NCBI GenBank assembly: GCA_028711675.1
Contig: JAQTRT010000205.1
Coordinates: 1 to 5,728, forward strand
DNA: 5,728 bases
Origin: a bacterium
GTDB lineage: Bacteria; Spirochaetota; JAHITG01
Direction: 5' to 3'
This document shows, in pieces, positions 1-5,728 of the stretch. Position 1 is the stretch's first letter. The number at the start of each line of letters is the position of its first letter. The translations under genes and the position numbers were made by a program. The notes below the pieces were generated by a model. The model was not told the DNA's origin, searched no databases, and was given only the letters and a program-made list of their open reading frames with translations.

Positions 1-929
1 TATTCATGACAGCGGGCCCAGTTTCCGCGGCTTTTGAAAATTCATATTTCAGCCCGAGAATGAAAGGCTTGGGAAGCGCATTTGTGGCTGTGAGCGATGA
101 TTATTATACTTCCCTTCTCAATCCGGCCGGGCTGGCCACTCTGGACAGGCTGGGCTTCTCCGTGGCTTACGGCAAGCCTTTCTGGGGATATGACGAGGAT
201 TTCAAGCTGGACAATCTTTTTGCGTCCGTGGTCTATCCGAACCTGAAGGCCGGGACCTTTAATTTTTATTACTCAAGGTTTTCCGTGACGGAACTGTATG
301 CCGAGAGCATTTATTCCCTGAATTACGGGGTAAGCCTGAACAATTTCCTGAAAAAACTGCTGATCAAAGTGAACACCGGTATCGGCCTGAAGATCCTGAA
401 TAAATCCTATACCCTGGATAAAAGGACTGAGAACGATCCTGTGTTCAAGGACGGCACCACAGGGACCGGGTTCAGTATGGATTACGGCCTGATCCTGGCT
501 CCGTTCCGGAAAGGATCGGAAAATTATTATAATTTCGGGATCTCCGTCCAGAACATCAATCAGCCGGATATGGGCTTCATCAGCGAAGATGTCGTGTACC
601 GGAAATATAACCTTGGTTTCGCTTATTATATCCTTAATAAGAACCTGTTCAAAGGCAGTATCATCATGCCGGCTGCCCAGATCAGTTATGAGAACGAACA
701 GACATTGATCTGTCTGGGCGCTGAGATATGGGTGTATAGAAAATTACTGGGTATCAGGGCGGGCTGGAACAGCAATGAGATCTCGACCGGTCTCAGTTTC
801 AATTACAGCATCAAACAGAAATTTGAGATCGATTTCGATTATTCATTCCTTCTCTCCAGCCAGCTGGTGGAAAATTCCGGGACCCATACTTTTGCGTTGA
901 CTTTTAGATTTTTAAAACTTCTTTTATAG
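1..929 (+). CDS. PorV/PorQ-like (UPF0164-type) outer-membrane beta-barrel protein, 5' end off window
   Basis: The frame is already open at the left edge (first full codon at 3-5, Phe). The first ATG at 6 is unlikely to be the true start: the residues after it (MTAGPVSAAFEN) look like the end of a signal peptide plus the mature N-terminus, without the basic and hydrophobic parts of a leader. Counting from that Met, residues 15-43 carry the family signature: an R-M-K-G-L-G-S-A turn, an SDD pair (30-32), then LLNPAGL (37-43). The rest is alternating polar/aromatic segments typical of beta strands, for example near LNYGVSLNN and KYNLGFAYYIL. PorV/PorQ-type proteins are outer-membrane barrels related to FadL; in type IX secretion PorV shuttles cargo. 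A transport or shuttle role here is inference. The C-terminus is odd: an ALTFRF strand is followed by LKLLL instead of ending on the aromatic residue. The gene ends 133 bases before the glycosidase gene. Confidence 0.8.
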   Translation, partial: FMTAGPVSAAFENSYFSPRMKGLGSAFVAVSDDYYTSLLNPAGLATLDRLGFSVAYGKPFWGYDEDFKLDNLFASVVYPNLKAGTFNFYYSRFSVTELYAESIYSLNYGVSLNNFLKKLLIKVNTGIGLKILNKSYTLDKRTENDPVFKDGTTGTGFSMDYGLILAPFRKGSENYYNFGISVQNINQPDMGFISEDVVYRKYNLGFAYYILNKNLFKGSIIMPAAQISYENEQTLICLGAEIWVYRKLLGIRAGWNSNEISTGLSFNYSIKQKFEIDFDYSFLLSSQLVENSGTHTFALTFRFLKLLL

Positions 930-945
930 AATCATAAGATTTTTC

Positions 946-976
946 TTGACTTAACGGATAAATTGAACAATATAAA
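946..976 (+). promoter_or_regulatory. Candidate sigma70-type promoter for the glycosidase gene
   Basis: A TTGACT box at 946-951 resembles the -35 consensus, and TATAAA at 971-976 resembles the -10, separated by 19 bases, slightly longer than the ideal 17. An alternative -10 (AATATA, 969-974) gives 17. The surrounding DNA is the most AT-rich stretch in this part of the window, lying just after the first gene's stop. Transcription from here would give a leader of roughly 80 bases before the ATG at 1063. The box matches are visible in the sequence; promoter activity, and sigma70-like specificity in this organism, are inference. Confidence 0.4.
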
Positions 977-1049
977 GATATTAAGACAAAGGATTGCAGA
1001 CAGTTCGTTTTCAGGCATGCCGGTTCCTGTGTCTTCATGATATATTTTT

Positions 1050-1057
1050 AAGGAAGG
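1050..1057 (+). promoter_or_regulatory. Ribosome binding site that fixes the glycosidase start
   Basis: AAGGAAGG lies five bases before the ATG at 1063. This purine-rich Shine-Dalgarno match decides the start: the frame is open back to a TTG at 994, but that codon has no comparable site, and starting there would put 23 residues ahead of an otherwise clean signal peptide. Confidence 0.75.
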
Positions 1058-1062
1058 GACTT

Positions 1063-2583
1063 ATGAGAGTAATGAGAGTATTGTTCTATATCTGCTTCTT
1101 TTTCGTTTTTATAGATTTATCTTACGCTACAAAGATCAGGATCGAAGGCCGGCAGATGTTCGTGAACGACAACCTCTTCACGATAAAGGGTGTCTGCTAC
1201 AGCGGTGTGCCGGTGGGTTATAATTATACGTATGCGTGGGAAGGGGACAGCCAGTCTTATAACATGGATTTTCCCCTGATCAAGGCCATGGGCGCCAACT
1301 GCATCCGGACATATCATGACCTGCTTTATCCATATCCCATGGACGCGGCCTACAAGCACGGTATTTATGTGATCATGGAAATGGGGATAACATGGAACAC
1401 GGACTATACCAACCAGAGGACCAGGACCAATGTCATCAATTCAGCCAGGCGCATGGTGGATAAATGGAAAGACCATCCCGCACTTCTGATGTGGATGCTC
1501 GGTCATGAGAACAACGTGAACAGCCATCTGACCAACGGGAGCCTGAAGCTCGACGGGACAGCCACGAACAGGCTTAAACAGTTCTATCCCCTGGTGAATG
1601 AAGTAGCCGGGCTTATCCATGAATGGGAAAAACCGAACTGGCATCCTGTGACCTACGGCGATGCCGTGGCTGATTCCACCAATTTCGGGATCTATAAATA
1701 TCCGGGAGTCGGTATCGCAGGAGCCACGACAGTGGGCAGTCCTATATTCTTTTCCGATGACAGCCACATGAATAACCTGGACGTATGGGGTATACAGGTC
1801 TATAACGGAGCGGGTTTTGACCCAAATCTTTTTTCCACCTATAAGAATCTCAGCTCCAAGCCTCTCTGGATCGCCGAAACCGGCTGCGATGCCTTTAACA
1901 TGGTTACGCACCAGGAGGACCAGGACTCGCAGGTCGTTTATGTCACGAGGCAGTGGGACGGGATCAAGAATAACCTGAGTTCTCTTGACAAGGATGATGT
2001 TATTGCCGGTGTCACTTTCTTCAACTGGGACGACGGCTGGTGGAAGTATTCGAGCGGCGGTATGTATACCCATGATACCAACGGCACATGGCCCAATTCC
2101 TCCTATAGTTATGATTATGTGCCGGGCTGCAATAATATGAACGAGGAATGGTGGGGATTCGTCTCCATATTCCCGGGCACGTACCAGCGCGGCATCCGTA
2201 AGATTTATTATGAGATGCAGAAGCTGTGGACCACCGGTAATGAAGGAAAGGAACTGAATAATTTCCTGTTCCGCAAGAATACGGTCAATGTCCCGAACCC
2301 GTTCAGCCTTTCCGCGGGCGTAAGTACCGATATCTGGGTCTATCTGAACTATTCCTCAGTCGTAAAAGCGCTGATCTATGATTATTCCGGAAAGTTCATC
2401 CGGGAGCTGAACTCTCCCGCGGAATACGCCGGATATCTGTATGACCTGAAATGGGACGGAAAGGACCAGCATGGCAATAAGGTCAGGACCGGCCTGTATC
2501 TTTGCAAGGTTAAAGCCCGGTACAGGGTCCAGGATTCCTCACAGCAGGAGACACAGATCATCAAGATCGCAGTCGTGAAATAA
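1063..2583 (+). CDS. Secreted clan GH-A-like (GH2/GH5-type TIM barrel) glycoside hydrolase with C-terminal FlgD-like Ig domain
   Basis: The product has 506 residues from the ATG at 1063. Residues 1-22 form a signal peptide (MRVMRV, a hydrophobic core, cleavage near SYA|T). The opening IEGRQMFVNDNLFTIKGV is the usual lead-in to GH2/GH5-like TIM barrels. ANCIRTYHD follows, with the Arg typical of the active-site floor. LMWMLGHENN places a predicted acid/base at Glu149; most clan GH-A enzymes have Asn just before this Glu, but here it is His148. KPLWIAETG puts the predicted nucleophile at Glu272 on strand 7, and FFNWDDGWWK (319-328) with NEEWWGF complete the barrel end. Residues 407-506 (VPNPF, IYDYSGKFIREL, WDGKDQHGNKVRTGLYL) match FlgD-like Ig or type IX CTD-like domains, which serve in surface sorting or attachment. 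Substrate cannot be told from sequence; a beta-glucan-type polysaccharide is a guess. The gene sits between two PorV-like genes. The His148 substitution could alter or abolish hydrolysis. Confidence 0.82.
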   Translation: MRVMRVLFYICFFFVFIDLSYATKIRIEGRQMFVNDNLFTIKGVCYSGVPVGYNYTYAWEGDSQSYNMDFPLIKAMGANCIRTYHDLLYPYPMDAAYKHGIYVIMEMGITWNTDYTNQRTRTNVINSARRMVDKWKDHPALLMWMLGHENNVNSHLTNGSLKLDGTATNRLKQFYPLVNEVAGLIHEWEKPNWHPVTYGDAVADSTNFGIYKYPGVGIAGATTVGSPIFFSDDSHMNNLDVWGIQVYNGAGFDPNLFSTYKNLSSKPLWIAETGCDAFNMVTHQEDQDSQVVYVTRQWDGIKNNLSSLDKDDVIAGVTFFNWDDGWWKYSSGGMYTHDTNGTWPNSSYSYDYVPGCNNMNEEWWGFVSIFPGTYQRGIRKIYYEMQKLWTTGNEGKELNNFLFRKNTVNVPNPFSLSAGVSTDIWVYLNYSSVVKALIYDYSGKFIRELNSPAEYAGYLYDLKWDGKDQHGNKVRTGLYLCKVKARYRVQDSSQQETQIIKIAVVK

Positions 2584-2595
2584 AGATAAAAAAAT

Positions 2596-2695
2596 CATGA
2601 AAGGTTTGAAAGGCAGTAAAGGTTGTAAAGGCCGAAGACAAAGGGCTTTCCTTTTTTAACCTTTACTACCTTTAGAGCCTTTACAACCTTTAGGT
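2596..2695. repeat. Inverted repeat built of 9-nt units (element 1), predicted long hairpin
   Basis: Four left units, each ending in AAAGG, run at exact 9-nt steps (2596-2604, 2605-2613, 2614-2622, 2623-2631). Right units beginning CCTTT occupy 2660-2668, 2669-2677, 2678-2686 and 2687-2695, preceded by a 10-nt variant at 2650-2659. A perfect 16-base inverted match exists between 2617-2632 and 2677-2692, and the periodicity allows other pairing registers. A small inner AAAGG/CCTTT stem (2640-2644 with 2650-2654) followed by T residues could contribute to termination after the glycosidase gene. The element fills most of the gap between the two genes. Function is unknown: terminator, RNA-stability hairpin or a small dispersed element are all possible. 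The repeat itself is directly visible. Confidence 0.85.
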
Positions 2696-2705
2696 TAAAT
2701 TAATC

Positions 2706-2711
2706 AAGGAG
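2706..2711 (+). promoter_or_regulatory. Ribosome binding site for the second PorV-like gene
   Basis: AAGGAG ends ten bases before the ATG at 2722. A second purine run, GGAGA at 2716-2720, is too close to the start to be the main site. The GTG at 2711 is in a different frame from the barrel protein. No convincing promoter boxes lie between the repeat element and this site, so the gene may be read from upstream. Confidence 0.6.
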
Positions 2712-2721
2712 TGTTGGAGAA

Positions 2722-3723
2722 ATGCGAAATTTTATATTTGTCATTATCCTGTCCTTCCTGGCCCCGCCTCTGCACGGCCTGTCTGTGCTGGATTCAGGGT
2801 TCCAGGCCAGGCCCAGCGGTATGGGGAATGCTTTTATCGGATTGTGCGATGACAGTTCAGCCCTGTATTATAATCCCGCCGCTCTTCACGAAGTTCCCAA
2901 ACATCAGGTTTCGGCAGGTTATTCAACAACTTTTGCCATGGCAGATAATGTTTCCTTCTCCTACGTCCTGCCCGGATTGAATTATCCTTCTTTTCTGGTG
3001 AAGAACCCAAGACCGGATTTCGGGGTTTCGATTCTGGTGAACACCCTCATGGACAGCGGGATCCGTGGTTATTCCGCTCCGGCTTTAGCTGAACCGGGTG
3101 CTTATATCAAGGGAAAGGAGTATGATTATTCCGAGAACCTTATTATGCTGGGAATGGGGACACGGGTTAAGAACCTGCTTATGATGCAGTGGAGTCTGGG
3201 CGCGGGTGTGAAATATTTCAGCAGGAAACTGGCGGACGCAAGCGCCAGTGGTATCGGACTGGACCTGGGATTGAACTTGAAGCATAAATTCTTTAATTTC
3301 GGCATTGCAGCCAGGAACCTTGCGGCCAAACTGTCCGGGGACGGCCTGGATGAGGACCTGCCTGTTATCCTCAGGTTCGGTACTTTATTGAAAGTTCAGC
3401 GTATCATTAAGAATATTTTCAGTACCAAAGACCGGAAACCTGAGAAGGACACATTTAATGTCCCTTCGGAATTCATGAACTTTGTTGTCAATCCTGTGAT
3501 CGACGCTGAGTTGACTTTCGAAGACACGTCCAGGTTCGACCTTTTTACCGGGCTGGAAGCCTGGCTGAACGAACTTCTGGCCCTGCGTTTCGGTTATAAT
3601 ACCATCTATGGATTCGGTTTCGGCGGAAGCGTGCAGATCTCCAGGTTCAGGCTTGATTACAGCTGTCAGCCGCATGACGAACTGGAGAACACGCATAAGG
3701 TCTCAGGGTCGTTTTATTTTTAA
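2722..3723 (+). CDS. PorV/PorQ-like (UPF0164-type) outer-membrane beta-barrel protein, complete
   Basis: The product has 333 residues. A signal peptide covers about residues 1-19 (MRNFIFVIILSFLAPPLHG). The family signature follows at once: GFQARPSGMGNAFIG (26-40), a CDD pair (42-44), and SALYYNPAAL (46-55), corresponding to the G-MG-A / DD / NPAAL pattern of PorV/PorQ and FadL-like proteins. Strand-like alternating segments fill the rest (for example LNLKHKFFNFGIAARNLA and FRLDYSCQP). The protein ends GSFYF, with the terminal Phe expected of barrels recognised by the BAM machinery. It is recognisably of the same family type as the first gene but clearly diverged, so the two are not a recent duplication. 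It is flanked on both sides by 9-nt-period inverted repeats. A role in transport, or as a type IX-like cargo shuttle for the neighbouring glycosidase, is inference; barrel localisation is fairly secure. Confidence 0.85.
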   Translation: MRNFIFVIILSFLAPPLHGLSVLDSGFQARPSGMGNAFIGLCDDSSALYYNPAALHEVPKHQVSAGYSTTFAMADNVSFSYVLPGLNYPSFLVKNPRPDFGVSILVNTLMDSGIRGYSAPALAEPGAYIKGKEYDYSENLIMLGMGTRVKNLLMMQWSLGAGVKYFSRKLADASASGIGLDLGLNLKHKFFNFGIAARNLAAKLSGDGLDEDLPVILRFGTLLKVQRIIKNIFSTKDRKPEKDTFNVPSEFMNFVVNPVIDAELTFEDTSRFDLFTGLEAWLNELLALRFGYNTIYGFGFGGSVQISRFRLDYSCQPHDELENTHKVSGSFYF

Positions 3724-3727
3724 GGCA

Positions 3728-3831
3728 TTGAAAAGGTTAGAAAAGTTATAAAGGCTGTAAAGGTTTTAAAGGCAGGAGTTTCTAAACCTTTTTTGCCTTT
3801 TAAACCTTTATAACCTTTAAGCCCTTTATTT
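3728..3831. repeat. Inverted repeat built of 9-nt units (element 2), predicted long hairpin
   Basis: Five left units end in AAAGG or close variants (3728-3736, 3737-3745, 3746-3754, 3755-3763, 3764-3772). A 14-base spacer follows (3773-3786), then five right units begin CCTTT (3787-3795, 3796-3804, 3805-3813, 3814-3822, 3823-3831). The phase is exactly 9 in both arms. The best register pairs 3759-3774 with 3794-3809 (15 of 16) and continues outward imperfectly to about 3741/3827. In another register, the unit at 3746-3754 is the exact complement of 3805-3813. The design and orientation match element 1, though the variable bases of each unit differ. It begins four bases after the second PorV-like stop and ends just before the next gene's Shine-Dalgarno, so it could act as a terminator, stability hairpin or translation control. 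Function is unknown. Confidence 0.87.
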
Positions 3832-3833
3832 TC

Positions 3834-3839
3834 AGGAGG
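3834..3839 (+). promoter_or_regulatory. Strong Shine-Dalgarno that decides a GTG start
   Basis: A full AGGAGG lies seven bases before the GTG at 3847. That codon opens directly into a signal peptide (VKQIGLSVILII). No ATG in this frame near the start has a comparable site; the first in-frame ATG (3886) lies inside the hydrophobic leader. The site starts only two bases after the last unit of the upstream inverted repeat. Confidence 0.8.
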
Positions 3840-3846
3840 CTCGATC

Positions 3847-5728
3847 GTGAAACAGATTGGATTGTCCGTAATATTGATCATTCTCATGGTGCTGCCTGTA
3901 TACAGCCAGGAAGACCCGATCATCCGGCCTGGTGAGATACGGATCGACTTTAAGCCCCAGATCCATGTCATAGCCAATTCCCCTTCATCAGGCTGGTACG
4001 TGACCAATTCCGGCATGGACAAGGTCTTCCGGAAGAAGGACGGTCAGGATAGGAAATATAAGCTCTCCAACGGCGAGTATCTTTTCACAGACCTCTGGTT
4101 CATGCCTGTCAGCAGCCTGAAGCTGAACCTGGGCCTGGAACTGGCAGCTGATTATGCCAACACGTTCTACCAGCCTGTGAACATGGAACACAGGATACAA
4201 AATGAGTATTTCGAGACGTTCACGAAAGAAGAACTGGATAAAGGTATTGATTTTGAGAAGGTGAAGGAACGCTTCAGGCTCTGGAAAGCAAAGGCCGAGT
4301 TCAGGAACAGCTTCCTCCAGGCCAGGGCTTACACGGGTTACGGCCACGGCAGCTGGGAGTATGAAGGCGATATGTTCGGTTTCTATCCGGAGCAGTGGGA
4401 TATCGACAATTACCGGCGCGTCAGCGGCCGGCCGGCGCCCACGGCATTTGAAGCTGACTGGAACATGAATTTCGGAAGCATGAACCTGGGTAAACTGGGA
4501 GTGGCCGCGGGTCCGGAACCTCTCTGGGGCAACGGCATATCCTATTACGCCAGGTATTCTTATAAGCTGAGATACTGGGTCCCGACCGTTCTTTTTAAAT
4601 ATGAGAACATAGACTGGGGCCATAAGGATGAGTACATATGGGCCACAGCCCTGACCACGAAATATTACGGCCTGAGCCGCATTCCCCTGGAAGCCGGTAT
4701 CTTGTTTGAGCCGTTCCGCGTGAACCAGGAATACACGGTTACGCATAAGACGGACCCGGGCAAAGGGCTGGCAGGCACGGATTATTACGTGGGCACGAAA
4801 ACAACGGATTACTGGGATGCGCTGGGCGGGAAGATCAAAGCAAGCACGGACAAGGTCCCGGCCATCAACAAGACCACGCTCACTTATACTTATCTCGGAA
4901 AGATAGCAGGCAACATGCAGAAGATAGACCTGGAACTGGAGAAAAAGATACAGCCGTACTATAATCTGTACTGGCAGAACATTTACCGCAATCCCGTTGA
5001 AGAGGCTGAAGTGCTGATACTCGAGGGCGAGAATTCCCTGTCTCCGGGCCAGCCTGTGACCCAGCCGCGCGACCGGAACGATCCGTTCTGGGTGAACAGC
5101 AAGAACAGGGAAGCTTTTATATCCACGTTCTGTTTCATCTATGATCCGGCGCCGGCCAACTGGATCTTTAAGTATTATCCCAATATCGTCGAGCTCTGGA
5201 ACCTGAACACGTTCAAGAAAACGCCTTTCTCTTTCATCTTCCATTATAAACTGGCTTATTATCCCGGTACGACCGATCTGGAACCGTACAAGAATTCCAA
5301 GGACGAGGTCCTGTGGCCGGGTGAATACGATTCCACCATCAAGGACAGGCTCCCTTATCCGACCGTGGCCGGAGCGTGGCCTCTCACAAGGCCTCTGCAC
5401 CTTGTTACCATAGTCGGCGAGTTCAGCGTCATGAACAACGGCCTGGTGGTCTGCATCATCCGCGCAGGCGAGGACCTGGCTTCCAGCGCCATCGCGTATT
5501 CCCGGAACACGTACGAACTGATCTCCGTGACCAGGCTTTTCAATCCTTCCGTGACCTTCATCAAGTATCCGCTTCAGGTGAGCGTGGAGTACGGGTATAA
5601 TGTCTGGGGCCCTGAACAGTGGTACAAGGACCTGGGCTGCGCCATAGACCATGTGTATAAGGCTTCTGTGAAATATAACCTGGATAAGAACAATGAACTG
5701 GAACTGGCTTATACAGGCGCCAGAGAAA
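3847..5728 (+). CDS. Large putative outer-membrane beta-barrel protein, 3' end off window
   Basis: Reading from the GTG at 3847, the frame is open without a stop for 627 codons to the right edge. Residues 1-20 form a signal peptide (VKQIGLSVILIILMVLPVYS, cleavage before QEDP). I do not recognise the family. The mature protein is rich in Tyr, Trp and Phe, with alternating polar/hydrophobic segments joined by short charged turns, as in barrel strands: for example ISYYARYSYKLRYW (about 230-243), FSFIFHYKLAYY, LQVSVEYGYNVWG, and a clear hairpin KASVKYNLDKNNELELAYTG near the cut end. Soluble-looking inserts lie between strands, such as a charged run of about 120-145. No catalytic motif is evident. 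By context (three envelope or export genes upstream) a porin, capsule/polysaccharide-export or substrate-uptake barrel is plausible but unproven. From codon 49 on it uses no TTA, CTA or TCA codons, which leaves a long antisense open frame. Confidence 0.8.
   Translation, partial: MKQIGLSVILIILMVLPVYSQEDPIIRPGEIRIDFKPQIHVIANSPSSGWYVTNSGMDKVFRKKDGQDRKYKLSNGEYLFTDLWFMPVSSLKLNLGLELAADYANTFYQPVNMEHRIQNEYFETFTKEELDKGIDFEKVKERFRLWKAKAEFRNSFLQARAYTGYGHGSWEYEGDMFGFYPEQWDIDNYRRVSGRPAPTAFEADWNMNFGSMNLGKLGVAAGPEPLWGNGISYYARYSYKLRYWVPTVLFKYENIDWGHKDEYIWATALTTKYYGLSRIPLEAGILFEPFRVNQEYTVTHKTDPGKGLAGTDYYVGTKTTDYWDALGGKIKASTDKVPAINKTTLTYTYLGKIAGNMQKIDLELEKKIQPYYNLYWQNIYRNPVEEAEVLILEGENSLSPGQPVTQPRDRNDPFWVNSKNREAFISTFCFIYDPAPANWIFKYYPNIVELWNLNTFKKTPFSFIFHYKLAYYPGTTDLEPYKNSKDEVLWPGEYDSTIKDRLPYPTVAGAWPLTRPLHLVTIVGEFSVMNNGLVVCIIRAGEDLASSAIAYSRNTYELISVTRLFNPSVTFIKYPLQVSVEYGYNVWGPEQWYKDLGCAIDHVYKASVKYNLDKNNELELAYTGARE

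Noticed and set aside
928..944. Intrinsic terminator after the first gene (AATC/GATT stem then Ts)
   Set aside because: The stem is only about four AT-rich pairs with a four-base loop, too weak to call beside the candidate -35 box.
994..1062. Upstream extension of the glycosidase to a TTG start at 994
   Set aside because: It adds 23 residues before a well-formed signal peptide, and 994 lacks a ribosome binding site, whereas the ATG at 1063 has AAGGAAGG at ideal distance.
1441..2073. Reverse-strand open frame of 210 codons inside the glycosidase gene
   Set aside because: It is fully antisense to a gene with clear catalytic motifs, its translation resembles no family, and it reflects codon bias in the sense gene.
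2596..2695. CRISPR array
   Set aside because: The units are 9 nt with no spacer-length intervals, and the two arms are inverted relative to each other; this does not fit 23-50 nt repeats with unique spacers.
2711..2980. Plus-strand 89-codon frame overlapping the start of the second PorV-like gene
   Set aside because: It is out of frame with the barrel protein, which has a signal peptide and family motifs; the translation is Cys- and Pro-rich with no recognisable pattern.
2596..3831. Composite transposon with the PorV-like gene as cargo between two element copies
   Set aside because: The copies are in the same orientation but diverged, no transposase or target-site duplication is visible, and the cargo matches its neighbours in style.
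3720..4022. Reverse-strand open frame of 100 codons covering element 2 and the start of the large barrel gene
   Set aside because: Its middle is the KGLKG-type translation of the repeat array and its N-terminal half is antisense to the barrel gene's signal peptide region; no independent coding signal is visible.

Overview
The window looks like an accessory or surface-protein locus of a diderm (Gram-negative-type) bacterium, most plausibly an uncultivated lineage near the FCB, Elusimicrobiota or Omnitrophota groups. Three things point there: two PorV/PorQ-like (UPF0164-type) outer-membrane barrel proteins, a secreted glycosidase ending in a FlgD-like/CTD-like Ig domain, and a third, larger signal-peptide-bearing protein that looks like an outer-membrane barrel. 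The lineage call is inference; no rRNA or other marker gene is present. Base composition is mid-range and all genes prefer G/C-ending codons.

All four genes lie on the + strand. (1) 1-929: 3' part of a PorV-like barrel gene whose start lies left of the window. (2) 930-1062: intergenic, with a candidate sigma70-type promoter and a strong ribosome binding site. (3) 1063-2583: secreted clan GH-A-like glycoside hydrolase with a C-terminal FlgD-like domain. (4) 2584-2721: intergenic, mostly filled by a purine-then-pyrimidine inverted repeat with a 9-nt period. (5) 2722-3723: a second, complete PorV-like protein. (6) 3724-3846: intergenic, holding a second, sequence-diverged copy of the same kind of element. 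(7) 3847-5728: a large GTG-started putative outer-membrane beta-barrel protein, open for 627 codons and cut by the right edge. A long antisense open frame over this last gene is a codon-bias shadow.

A working picture: every gene product enters the Sec pathway (the signal peptide of the first is presumed to lie off the window). Three would sit in the outer membrane, and the glycosidase would be exported, perhaps to the cell surface through its C-terminal domain. PorV-type proteins serve as shuttles for CTD cargo in type IX secretion, so PorV-like genes either side of a CTD-like cargo is suggestive but unproven.

The least explained structure is the pair of 9-nt-period hairpin elements flanking the second PorV-like gene. 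They keep an AAAGG / CCTTT core and strict 9-nt spacing while the intervening bases drift.
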